Shown here: in pieces, positions 33,230 to 40,639 of the stretch
Layout of the letters: every line of letters starts with the position of its first letter
Position numbering within the stretch: the stretch's first letter is position 1
Source: Parvibaculum sp049671045
Lineage (GTDB): Bacteria; Pseudomonadota; Alphaproteobacteria; Parvibaculales; Parvibaculaceae
Assembly (NCBI RefSeq): GCF_049671045.1
Contig: NZ_JBATUH010000127.1
Span: 18,352-82,351 of the forward strand
DNA length: 64,000 nt
Direction of reading: 5' to 3'
The notes under the pieces: model-generated
What the model was told of the DNA's origin: nothing
The model's database searches: none
The model's input: the letters and a program-made list of their open reading frames with translations, nothing else
Position numbers and translations under genes: made by a program

Positions 33230-34510
33230 ATGGCCGAAGTGAAGAGCGATGCGCTTGCCGGCCGTCGCAGCCAGTTTCTCGCAATCGCCACGCTGCTGGC
33301 GAATGCATATCTCTTCGCCTTCGGTCTCGATGGCGGGATTTCGACGCTCGACGAGGCGCTGAAGGGACTCTGGCAGATCGGCGCGCTCTCCGCGATCCGC
33401 GAGGCAGTGGCGATCGCCGTCCTGTTTGCGGCCGTACCGATGTTGCTGCTGCTCGTCTTTGTGCCGCATCTGCCGAAGCGGGTCTTTCTTCCGCCGCTCG
33501 TCTTCGTGCTCTGGGCGGGGCTTGGCGCACCGCCTTTCGCCTTCAGGCAGGGCACGCCGCTTGCCAGCTTCCTGCTTTGCGCAAGCCAGCTCGCAGTTTT
33601 CCTGTTCGCCACCGCGCTGGTGAAGCGGCGGACGGGGCGCTGGCATCTCGCCGTTTCAGATCTGCCGGTGAAGACGCATCTCCTGCGGCGAGTGCTCCTC
33701 GCTGTGGTGGCGACCCTCGCCATCGTCCTGGTCGCGCTGCCGCTTCTCGGCGCGGCCCTGCTTGCGGCAACGGTGGAGCGGCAGACGGATGGCTATATTC
33801 GCTTCACGGCAAGGGGCATCGAGGCGGGCGAAACTGTGCTCGAGAAAGAGGGCAGGACCGTGCGGCTCGTCGGCATGATCCATATCGGCGAGCGTGCCTT
33901 CTATGAAAATCTCTTTGCGGGTATTCCGCCGCGCGCGCTGGTCCTCGTCGAAGGCGTGTCCGACGAGCAGGGGCGGCTGAAGGGCGAGTTCTCCTATCGC
34001 CGCCTTGCTCGCGCGCTCGGTCTTGAGGAGCAGGTGGAAGTGCAATCCGCCTGGATGAGCGGCGGCGCGGCAGGGCAGGCAGTACAGGCAGGGCAGGCGG
34101 GGAAAATGGCGAGCGCGGCCGCCGCGCCGGTCCCGAGCGGCGGGCAGCGCCCCGTCATCATGCGGGCAGATGTCGATGTGTCCGATCTCTCCGATCCGAC
34201 GATCAGCTTTCTCCGCGAGGTCGGCGCGATCTATGGCAGCCACTCGCTGCTGGAGGCATTCCGCCGCCTCGATGCGATGAGCAAGCGCTTCTCCGAGAAG
34301 GACCTTTCGACCGTCTATGCCGATCTCATCGACAGGCGCAACGCGGCGCTGATCGCGGTCTTCGACCGGGAGGCGCAAGGCCATGACGTGATCGTCATTC
34401 CGTGGGGCGCGGAGCACATGCCCGGCATCGAGAAGGCGCTGCGCGAGCGCGGCTACGAGGTCCGTTCGCGCCGCGTGCTCGATGCGGTGCGCTACGCTTC
34501 GCTTTTCTAG
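33230..34510 (+). CDS. TraB/TIKI-superfamily membrane protein
   Basis: A 426-residue protein with roughly five N-terminal membrane segments (about 16-33, 58-79, 86-100, 112-130, 154-180) and a C-terminal TraB/PrgY/TIKI-like domain. The domain marks are GMIHIGERAFYEN (H218, E221), LVLVEGVSDE (E241), and a C-terminal WGAEHMPGIEKAL (H396); in TIKI proteins the paired GxxH and glutamates form a metallo-active site. Between them is an alanine/glycine/glutamine-rich linker (about 278-300) encoded by an 18-bp repeat. Topology would place the domain on one face of the inner membrane. Function is unknown in bacteria of this type; protease or pheromone-like peptide control are possibilities. Confidence 0.75.
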   Translation: MAEVKSDALAGRRSQFLAIATLLANAYLFAFGLDGGISTLDEALKGLWQIGALSAIREAVAIAVLFAAVPMLLLLVFVPHLPKRVFLPPLVFVLWAGLGAPPFAFRQGTPLASFLLCASQLAVFLFATALVKRRTGRWHLAVSDLPVKTHLLRRVLLAVVATLAIVLVALPLLGAALLAATVERQTDGYIRFTARGIEAGETVLEKEGRTVRLVGMIHIGERAFYENLFAGIPPRALVLVEGVSDEQGRLKGEFSYRRLARALGLEEQVEVQSAWMSGGAAGQAVQAGQAGKMASAAAAPVPSGGQRPVIMRADVDVSDLSDPTISFLREVGAIYGSHSLLEAFRRLDAMSKRFSEKDLSTVYADLIDRRNAALIAVFDREAQGHDVIVIPWGAEHMPGIEKALRERGYEVRSRRVLDAVRYASLF

Positions 34511-34520
34511 CGCCGCTCTC

Positions 34521-35168
34521 CTACTTCGGAAAAAGCGGGAGATAAGGCTCTGCTTCCTCGAGCACACGGGCATAGGAGGGGCGCGCGAGCAGGCGGTCGA
34601 AATATTGGGCGACCTTCCGATGCGCCTTGCCGATGGGTAGAACCTTGCTGGCGTAGAAGAGCGCGGGCGCGGCGGCGCAATCGGCCATGCTGAAGCCGTC
34701 GCCCATGATCCAGACCTTCGTGCCGATCTCGCTCTCGATCATGTCATAGGCGGTGGCAAGAAGCTTTCGCGCCTCCTCGACGCCATAGGGATCGTGCATG
34801 CCTTCCGGGCGCAGCCGGTCGGTGACGATCTTCTGCATCGGCACGTTCACATAGAGATCGAAAAAGCGGTCCCGCATCCGCACCTGCCGCGCGAGGTCGG
34901 CGTCGGTCGGCACGAGTTCCTCCTTGCCCGGATAATGCTGCGCCAGATACTCGATGATGATGCTCGATTCCGGTACCGTCCGCCCTCTCTTGTGGTCGCG
35001 CAGAACCGGAAACTTGCCGACGGGCCAGAGATCGGTGAGTTCCGCGCGCGACGCCGGATCGCCGAGGTCGATCATGTGCGGCGTGAAGGGCGTGTCGTTC
35101 TCGTAAAGCGCGATGAGTGCCTTCTGGCAGAAGGACGACATCGGATGGAACAAGAGTTCAAGCGACAT
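34521..35168 (-). CDS. Glutathione S-transferase family protein
   Basis: A 215-residue GST: thioredoxin-fold N-domain with FHPMSSFCQKALIALYEN, cis-proline VGKFPVL and ESSIIIEYL glutathione turn; helical C-domain with the FSMADCAAAPALFYA capping motif. The cysteine after the serine pair may permit thiol-transfer chemistry. ATG 35168 is preceded by AGGAAGAGAGG, while longer readings run into the YceI gene. It stands 53 bases after YceI on the same strand; substrate unassigned. Confidence 0.9.
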   Translation of the reverse strand: MSLELLFHPMSSFCQKALIALYENDTPFTPHMIDLGDPASRAELTDLWPVGKFPVLRDHKRGRTVPESSIIIEYLAQHYPGKEELVPTDADLARQVRMRDRFFDLYVNVPMQKIVTDRLRPEGMHDPYGVEEARKLLATAYDMIESEIGTKVWIMGDGFSMADCAAAPALFYASKVLPIGKAHRKVAQYFDRLLARPSYARVLEEAEPYLPLFPK

Positions 35169-35221
35169 GGGACCTCTCTTCCTGGCGCATGCGGGTCTGC
35201 GGCCACGCGCCGCCGACGGTG

Positions 35222-35971
35222 CTATTTGGCGGCGGCTTTCAATGCGGGGCCGGAGAATTCCGTCTCGATCAGAATTTCGACCCTGTCGCTCACGCCCATG
35301 GCGGAACCCGCCGGCGGAATGCCGTAGCTGATGCCGAACTCCGAGCGATTGAGAAATCCGCGCGCCGAAAAGCCGATGCGCGCATTGGGGTCCATCGGAT
35401 GGCCCGCATAGCCGCCATTGAACGCGACATCGAGCGTCACCGGCTTCGTCACGCCATGCATGGTGAAGTCGCCCGTGACCCGCGCGCTCGTCGCGCCCGT
35501 CATCTCGATGGATGTCGATTGGAAAGTCATCTTTGGATATTTCGCCGCGTCGAGCCATTGCGCGCCGCGCAGCGCGGCGACGAAGCCCGCGGGCGGGTTG
35601 TCGCACTCGATGGACGCGGGATCGATGGTGACGGAGAGACGGGCCGCGGGCGGATTGCGCGGATCGCCTTCGAGTTTCGCGTCGTAGCGCGTGAACCGTC
35701 CGGTGAAGTAGGAGAAGCCGAGATGATCGACGCGGAAGATGATGCTCGTGTGAGACTTGTCGATCGTATAGACGCCGGCCGGAACCGGCTCGGTGGCGGC
35801 CGGGGCGGGCGCCGCGGGTGCTGCGGGCGCCGTCTCCTTCGCGGCATCGGCCGCTCGCGCAACGGAGATGTTCGCTCCGAGCGCGGCGCAGACGAATGCC
35901 GCGAGAATGATGCGCTTCATGCCGCGCTTGCCGGATTGCGCGCTGCCAGCACTCTCAAGTCCGATATCCAT
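35222..35971 (-). CDS. YceI-like periplasmic lipid-binding protein
   Basis: A secreted YceI-domain protein. From the ATG at 35971 (strong GGGGAGA site) it is 249 residues; an internal ATG at 35920 would give a more compact signal peptide (MKRIILAAFVCAALGANISVARA). After cleavage comes an alanine/proline-rich stretch and then the YceI beta-barrel: YTIDKSHTSIIFRVDHLGFSYF, TFQSTSIEMTG, VTGDFTMHGVTKPVTLDV and NRSEFGI. YceI proteins bind isoprenoids or fatty-acid derivatives in the periplasm. It is in line with, and 68 bases after, the VOC protein gene. Confidence 0.88.
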   Translation of the reverse strand: MDIGLESAGSAQSGKRGMKRIILAAFVCAALGANISVARAADAAKETAPAAPAAPAPAATEPVPAGVYTIDKSHTSIIFRVDHLGFSYFTGRFTRYDAKLEGDPRNPPAARLSVTIDPASIECDNPPAGFVAALRGAQWLDAAKYPKMTFQSTSIEMTGATSARVTGDFTMHGVTKPVTLDVAFNGGYAGHPMDPNARIGFSARGFLNRSEFGISYGIPPAGSAMGVSDRVEILIETEFSGPALKAAAK

Positions 35972-36039
35972 TTTGCCGTCTCCCCTTGGCAACTGTTCGC
36001 CGCGTCCATTGCGGCGCGCGCTCGTGCCCGAGCGGTGCC

Positions 36040-36450
36040 TTACGATGCTTGCTCGCAATTGATCATCCAGGGCGTGCCATAGCGATCGACCACCATGCCG
36101 TAGCGCGCGGCCCAGAATGTCTGCTGGATCGGCATGCGTACCGTGCCGCCTTCCGCCAGCGCGTGAAAGATGCGTTCCGCTTCGGCGGTCTTCTCGACAT
36201 TGAGGCAGACCGATATGCCCTGCGCCTTCTCGAAATGCTCGGCCGGCGCGTCGGACCCCATCAGGATCGTATCGCCCACGACGAGACGCGCATGCATGAT
36301 CTTGCCGCGCCATTCGGGCGATACTTGCTCGGCCATGGGCGAACCTTCATGCGTGAACATGGCTTCGATCCTGCCGCCCAGGCACTTCTCATAGAATCTG
36401 AAGGCTTCCTCGCATGTGCCGTCGAAATTGAGATAGGGGTTCAGTTTCAT
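36040..36450 (-). CDS. VOC/PhnB-like glyoxalase fold protein
   Basis: A 136-residue protein of the PhnB/3-demethylubiquinone-like VOC family: NPYLNFDGTCEEAFRFYEKCLGG at the start, GKIMHARLVVGDTILMGSD in the middle and WAARYGMVVDRYGTPWMINCE at the end. ATG 36450 has a clear GGGAGGAA site. These small proteins frequently occur beside SRPBCC and ArsR genes, as here; their ligands are mostly unknown. Confidence 0.9.
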   Translation of the reverse strand: MKLNPYLNFDGTCEEAFRFYEKCLGGRIEAMFTHEGSPMAEQVSPEWRGKIMHARLVVGDTILMGSDAPAEHFEKAQGISVCLNVEKTAEAERIFHALAEGGTVRMPIQQTFWAARYGMVVDRYGTPWMINCEQAS

Positions 36451-36502
36451 ATGCGTTCCTCCCGTATAGCGATTATGGCTGAGTAAGGGGATCTGGTGCC
36501 CT

Positions 36503-37021
36503 TCAGAGCTTCGCCAGATAGGCGGCGAGCTGGTCCCAGCTCCCATCGGTTCCCAGTCTCATCCCTTCGAGATTTTCCACGAATGTCCCGCGCTCTTCCT
36601 CGGTTGCGTTGATGGGCACGGCGCGATCGGTGACGAGCGTCCTGCCGTCCCGCTCCTCGAACGTCGTGCTGCTCAGAAGCTCGAGCGGCCAGCTTTCGCT
36701 CAGCGGATGGCGGGTGATGCCCGCTTTTTCATCCGAAAAGGAAACGACGAAGACGATCCGTTCCGGTTCGACGATTTCGCGGTATACCCATTTGCCCCAC
36801 ATCGTCTCTCCCGTCGGCGCCCTCATGCCATAATGGAATATTCCGCCGGGGCGCAGATCGACCTTGCAGGCGAGCATGGCGAAGCCCGTCGGTCCCCACC
36901 ATTCGTTCAGCCGCTCGCTTTCCGTGAAGGCGCGCCACACGACGTCGCGCGGCGCGTCGAACATACGTGCAAGGACGAATTCGCTCGTGGCGGCCGCGCC
37001 GCTCCTGTCGTTCGCGTTCAT
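36503..37021 (-). CDS. SRPBCC (AHSA1-type) protein
   Basis: A 172-residue START/Bet v1-like fold protein with the AHSA1 marks FDAPRDVVWRAFTESERLNEWWGPTGF, DLRPGGIFHYGM and a C-terminal WDQLAAYLAKL helix. Its start overlaps the stop of the previous SRPBCC gene (ATGA). It is the third gene in an ArsR-SRPBCC-SRPBCC-VOC set. Such proteins bind hydrophobic ligands; no specific role can be assigned. Confidence 0.9.
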   Translation of the reverse strand: MNANDRSGAAATSEFVLARMFDAPRDVVWRAFTESERLNEWWGPTGFAMLACKVDLRPGGIFHYGMRAPTGETMWGKWVYREIVEPERIVFVVSFSDEKAGITRHPLSESWPLELLSSTTFEERDGRTLVTDRAVPINATEEERGTFVENLEGMRLGTDGSWDQLAAYLAKL

Positions 37022-37497
37022 GCCTGTCCACCCCGTGCCCGCATGGCGCGCAGAAGATCGTCCAGCCTGTTGAAGCTGCTCGACCAGCCGCCGCGATGTC
37101 CGTCGCGCTCGGCGGTGGAGGGCAGGAATTCCTGCCGGAAGAACATCTTCGTCCTGTTGCCTTCCTCGGCAAAGGTCACGGTCACCAGTGTCTCATGGCC
37201 ATGGGCGGGGTGTTCCTTGTCCCATGCGAAAGTGTAGACGAGCCGTTCCGGCGCGACGACCTCGCGGTAATGGCCGCCCTGCCAGAGATCGACGCCTCCG
37301 GCGACCGGCCGCAGGCAGGCGCGCCAGGCGCCGCCCGGCCGCACATCCATTTCGACATGGATGGCCGGATGATGGCGCGGGCCGATCCATTTTCCGAAGT
37401 GCTGCGGGTCGGTCCAGAGCCTGAAGATCAGTTCGCGCGGCGCGTCGAACAAGCGCGTGATCTCCAGCACCGTGTCGGCATCAGCCGTTGCGTCCAT
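37018..37497 (-). CDS. SRPBCC (AHSA1-type) protein
   Basis: A 159-residue paralogue of its downstream neighbour: LFDAPRELIFRLWTDPQHFGKWIGPR, DVRPGGAWRACL, and a C-terminal SSSFNRLDDLLRAM helix. ATG 37497 has a GGAGGA site and lies inside the last codons of the ArsR gene (17-base overlap), so translation is coupled. Known ArsR-SRPBCC operons are widespread, and their effectors are largely undetermined. Confidence 0.9.
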   Translation of the reverse strand: MDATADADTVLEITRLFDAPRELIFRLWTDPQHFGKWIGPRHHPAIHVEMDVRPGGAWRACLRPVAGGVDLWQGGHYREVVAPERLVYTFAWDKEHPAHGHETLVTVTFAEEGNRTKMFFRQEFLPSTAERDGHRGGWSSSFNRLDDLLRAMRARGGQA

Positions 37498-37831
37498 GCT
37501 CGTCCTCCTTCGCCTGAATTTCGCGCAGATAATCGTCAAGCCGGTCGAAGCTCTGTTCCCAGAACCGCCGGTAATGCTCGATCCACTCGGCCGCTTCCTT
37601 GAGCGCGCCGGGCGCTATCCGGCAGGGCCGCGACTGGGCATCCCGCCCGCGCGAGATGAGCCCTGCGCGCTCCAGCACCTTGAGATGTTTTGAAATGGCC
37701 GGAAGGCTCATCTCGAACGGCCTGGCAAGCTCGCTCACCGATGCTTCGCCGAGCGATAGCCGCGCGAGAATGGCCCGCCGCGTGGGGTCGGAGAGAGCCG
37801 AGAAGGTGGAGCTGAGGCGATCCGTCGACAC
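37481..37831 (-). CDS. ArsR family regulator of the SRPBCC operon
   Basis: A 116-residue winged-helix protein: FSALSDPTRRAILARLSLGEASVSELA, the recognition helix FEMSLPAISKHLKVLERAGLI, and the RIAPGALKEAAEWIEHYRRFWEQSFDRL tail typical of the SRPBCC-linked ArsR subfamily (YdfF/SdpR-like). It lacks metal-site cysteines. The start is a GTG at 37831 with weak ribosome site. A near-perfect palindrome at 37851-37874 directly upstream should be its operator. Confidence 0.9.
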   Translation of the reverse strand: MSTDRLSSTFSALSDPTRRAILARLSLGEASVSELARPFEMSLPAISKHLKVLERAGLISRGRDAQSRPCRIAPGALKEAAEWIEHYRRFWEQSFDRLDDYLREIQAKEDEHGRNG

Positions 37832-37850
37832 TTTGCAATGAACCTGCTGG

Positions 37851-37874
37851 TTAAATAACCGATCGGTTAAATAA
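37851..37874. promoter_or_regulatory. Palindromic ArsR operator
   Basis: The 24-base site has a perfect core TAACCGATCGGTTA (37856-37869) and outer TTA/TAA arms, 20 of 24 positions symmetrical. GGTTAAATAA also occurs twice as a direct repeat (37849, 37865). It lies 20 bases upstream of the ArsR GTG start, where binding would block transcription. Confidence 0.7.
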
Positions 37875-37927
37875 ATCTGTCGCAGCGGCGAGTCAAGATT
37901 CGTGATGTGGCGGCGTGGAAAGGCCGG

Positions 37928-38167
37928 TCAGGCTCCGAGCAGCGAGCGGATGCGGGCAAGCGCCATGGCAGGCGCCGCGGCTTTCTCGCCGAGCGTTCCG
38001 ATGCGTTGGGGAAGGGTCGCAATCACTTCGCGGCGGCGCGAGGCGCTCATCGCGCTCCATTGCGCGATCTCGTCGATTGTCCGTCCGCAGCCTGTGCAAA
38101 GGCGGCTTTCCGCGTCCATGACGCAGACATTGATGCAGGGTGAGGCAATCGGAGGCAGGGCCGTCAC
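37928..38167 (-). CDS. DUF1289 family protein
   Basis: A 79-residue protein with the DUF1289 cysteine pattern: SPCINVCVMD at 9-18 and RLCTGCGRTIDEIAQW at 22-37, likely a small metal-binding knuckle. The remaining C-terminal part is helical. Function is unknown. It is divergent from cobT by 85 bases; a DUF1289 gene next to the cobT homologue is a recurrent arrangement in alphaproteobacteria, though the usual cobS neighbour is missing here. Confidence 0.88.
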   Translation of the reverse strand: MTALPPIASPCINVCVMDAESRLCTGCGRTIDEIAQWSAMSASRRREVIATLPQRIGTLGEKAAAPAMALARIRSLLGA

Positions 38168-38252
38168 GTCATTTTCTCATTCTATGGCGGGTGCGGGCAG
38201 GGTATAGCAACGCAATCCCCCCGCCCAGCCGCTCAAGGCGAGACAAATCAAA

Positions 38253-39239
38253 ATGACCCGCTCCATCACTGGCCTGCCTTTCGATGACATCCGCGATCTG
38301 CTTGCAGCTCTTCCTGCCGGCGACCGCGATTCCGCTGCCGCCGTTCATCTGCGCAATCGCAATCTCGTGAAGCCCGAAGGCGGTCTGGGGCGCCTCGAAG
38401 AGATCGTGGAATGGCTCGCTCGCTGGCAGGCACTGGCGAAGCCCTCGGTGCATCGCCCGCTCGTCGCGATCTTTGCCGCGACGCATGGCGTGGCGAAGCG
38501 CACGACGGGCAAGGCGTTCTGCTCGACGCGCGAGATGGTCGATATTTTCGCGGCGGGCGGCGCGGCCGTGAACCAGCTCGCGCTGGCGGCGAATGCGGGG
38601 CTCAAGGTGTTCGATCTCGCGCTCGACATGCCGACGCCGGACATTGCGGAGGAGGCCGCGCTTTCCGAGCCCGCCTGCGCGGCGACGATGGCCTTCGGCA
38701 TGGAGGCGATTGCGGGGGGTACGGATCTTCTCTGCGTGGGTGCGGAGGGCGTCGGCAATGGCGCGGTCGCGGCGGCGCTCGCCTGCGCGCTTTTCGGCGG
38801 CGAGCCCGGCGACTGGACGGAGGACGCAACCGAGGCGGAAATCGTCCGCGAGGCGCTGGCGCTTCATGGCTCCGCGCTCAAGGACCCGCTCGAGGCGCTT
38901 CGCCGCGTCGGCGGGCGCGAGATTGCCGCCGTGGCCGGCGCGATCATCGCCGCGCGCTATCAGCGCATCCCCGTCCTGCTCGATGGCTTCGTCACCTGCG
39001 CCGCTGCGGCCGTGCTCCAGAAGGCCGAGCCCACGGCGATCGACCATTGCACGGCGGCGCATCGCTCCGGCAGCGCCGCCCATGACCGGCTGCTGGCCGC
39101 CCTCGGCAAGCGCCCGCTGCTCGATCTCGGCGTGAGCCTTGGCGACGGCGCGGGCGCGGCGCTCGCCATAACGATGGTGAAGACGGCCGCCGCCGCCTAT
39201 GCGGGTATGACCACGCGGGTGGAGGCCGGCCTCGTCTGA
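38253..39239 (+). CDS. cobT: CobT-like nicotinate-nucleotide:dimethylbenzimidazole phosphoribosyltransferase, divergent
   Basis: A 328-residue CobT family protein, expected to make alpha-ribazole phosphate for the lower ligand of cobalamin. Fold-defining stretches are easily seen (KPEGGLGRLEEIVEWLARWQ, IFAAGGAAVNQLA, DPLEALRRVGGREIAAVAGAI, DHCTAAHRSG, LLDLGVSLGDGAGAAL). Conserved active-site motifs differ, however: GEMGIGNTT is here GAEGVGNGA (163-171), the C-terminal LGEGxGAA glutamate is D298, and the usual GxGTG loop after DW is replaced by EDATEA. It may be an altered-specificity or weakened enzyme. cobS and cobU are not adjacent. Confidence 0.82.
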   Translation: MTRSITGLPFDDIRDLLAALPAGDRDSAAAVHLRNRNLVKPEGGLGRLEEIVEWLARWQALAKPSVHRPLVAIFAATHGVAKRTTGKAFCSTREMVDIFAAGGAAVNQLALAANAGLKVFDLALDMPTPDIAEEAALSEPACAATMAFGMEAIAGGTDLLCVGAEGVGNGAVAAALACALFGGEPGDWTEDATEAEIVREALALHGSALKDPLEALRRVGGREIAAVAGAIIAARYQRIPVLLDGFVTCAAAAVLQKAEPTAIDHCTAAHRSGSAAHDRLLAALGKRPLLDLGVSLGDGAGAALAITMVKTAAAAYAGMTTRVEAGLV

Positions 39240-39305
39240 GCCTTGCCTCGCCTGAATCCTGCCTCGTCGAGGCCGAGCCTGTGTCAAGCCGCCGCTTGAC
39301 AGCCC

Positions 39306-39330
39306 GCAATGAAAATGAAATTCATTCGCA
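39306..39330. promoter_or_regulatory. Fur-box-like palindrome upstream of the imelysin gene
   Basis: The core AATGAA-A-TTCATT (39314-39326) is a perfect 13-base palindrome in a longer AT-rich patch that resembles the GATAATGAT repeats of Fur sites. It is about 56 bases before the start of an imelysin-type iron protein gene, a class known to be iron-regulated. Predicted by eye. Confidence 0.5.
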
Positions 39331-39381
39331 ACTCATGGCCCGGGCACGGGGCTCCGGCCGGTTTGCGGATGGGCAGAAGCG

Positions 39382-40632
39382 ATGCGAAGGACGGCCGGAC
39401 TGAGAAGCCGCGGGCTCAAGGCGAAGTTTTTGACCGCGGCGGCGCTTGCCGCCCTGCTTCTTCCTGCCCAGATCGCCCCGGCTTTGGCGTCGGGGCCCGG
39501 CGGCGTTCCGGCAAGCTTCGCCTTGCCCGGCGGCGCGGCGCCGACCTATGGCGCTGCGGCAGAAATCGTCTCCTATGTCGACCTCGTGCATCGCTCCTAT
39601 GAGGAGGCCTATGACAAGGCCGTGGCGATGAAATCCGCCATCGGCGCGCTGCTCGACAAGCCGAGCGAGAGCAATCTCGCCGCCGCCCGCAAGGCATGGA
39701 TCGCCGCCCATGTCGCCTATTCCCGCACCGAGACTTTCCGCTTCTATGAAGGGCCGATCGACTTCGCCAAGAACGCGAAGGGCGACGAGGGGCCGGAAGG
39801 CCGCCTCAACGCCTGGCCGCTCAACGAAGCCTTCATCGATTATGTGAAGGGCAATCCGAAGGCGGGCCTCGTCAACGATCCCTCGATCCCGATCACGGTG
39901 AAGAGCATCCGCGAGCGCGATCAGGTGAGCGACGAGGCCGATGTGACGACGGGCTTCCACGCCGTCGAGTTTCTGCTCTGGGGGCAGGATTTGAGCACGA
40001 AGGGGCCGGGTGCGCGTCCGGCATCCGACTATGCCTCGGGCGACCCGATCCGCGAGCGCCGCCGCCTCTATCTCTCCACCGTGACGGACATGATCGCCGA
40101 CGATCTTCTCTGGCTCACGGCGCAGTGGGATGTGCGAAACGCCAATGTCTATGCGAAGAATTTTCTCGCCTATGACCAGCGCGACGCGCTCGGCCGCATC
40201 CTGACCGGCATGGCGACGCTCGGCGCCGTCGAGCTTGCGACGGAGCGCATGAGTGTCGCGCTCGATTCCGGCGATCAGGAAGACGAACCCTCCTGCTTCA
40301 GCGATACGACGCATCTCGTCTATCGCGCCGACCAGGAGAGCATTTCCAACGTCTATTTCGGCGAGTTCGGCGGCTGGAAGGGCGCGGGGCTCCAGAGCCT
40401 CGTCGCCCGTGTCGATCCCGAACTCGACAAGCGCGTCGCGGCGCAGATCAGGAAGACGAGCGCGGCCGTCGCCGCGATCCCCGCGCCGGTGGATCGCATC
40501 CTCGCTAGCCCCAAGGGCGGCAAGGAACGCGCGACGATGGAAAAGGCGATCGCCGAACTCGAAGCCCAGAGCACGCTCTTCGTCGAAATCGGCAAGCGGC
40601 TCGGCGTCGCCGTGAACATTGCCGCGGAGTAG
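39382..40632 (+). CDS. Imelysin-like iron-regulated protein (IrpA type)
   Basis: A 416-residue exported protein with a signal peptide (about 1-37, ending APALA-SG). The imelysin domain has the GxHxxE motif as G191FHAVE196, with EFLLWGQD after it and DTTHLVYRADQESI further on, together forming the putative metal site. Imelysin proteins are periplasmic or outer-membrane iron uptake factors, often beside di-heme cytochromes of the DUF1111 type. The next gene is precisely that, 7 bases downstream. A Fur-like palindrome is upstream. Exact biochemical activity is not settled. Confidence 0.9.
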   Translation: MRRTAGLRSRGLKAKFLTAAALAALLLPAQIAPALASGPGGVPASFALPGGAAPTYGAAAEIVSYVDLVHRSYEEAYDKAVAMKSAIGALLDKPSESNLAAARKAWIAAHVAYSRTETFRFYEGPIDFAKNAKGDEGPEGRLNAWPLNEAFIDYVKGNPKAGLVNDPSIPITVKSIRERDQVSDEADVTTGFHAVEFLLWGQDLSTKGPGARPASDYASGDPIRERRRLYLSTVTDMIADDLLWLTAQWDVRNANVYAKNFLAYDQRDALGRILTGMATLGAVELATERMSVALDSGDQEDEPSCFSDTTHLVYRADQESISNVYFGEFGGWKGAGLQSLVARVDPELDKRVAAQIRKTSAAVAAIPAPVDRILASPKGGKERATMEKAIAELEAQSTLFVEIGKRLGVAVNIAAE

Positions 40633-40639
40633 CCTCATC

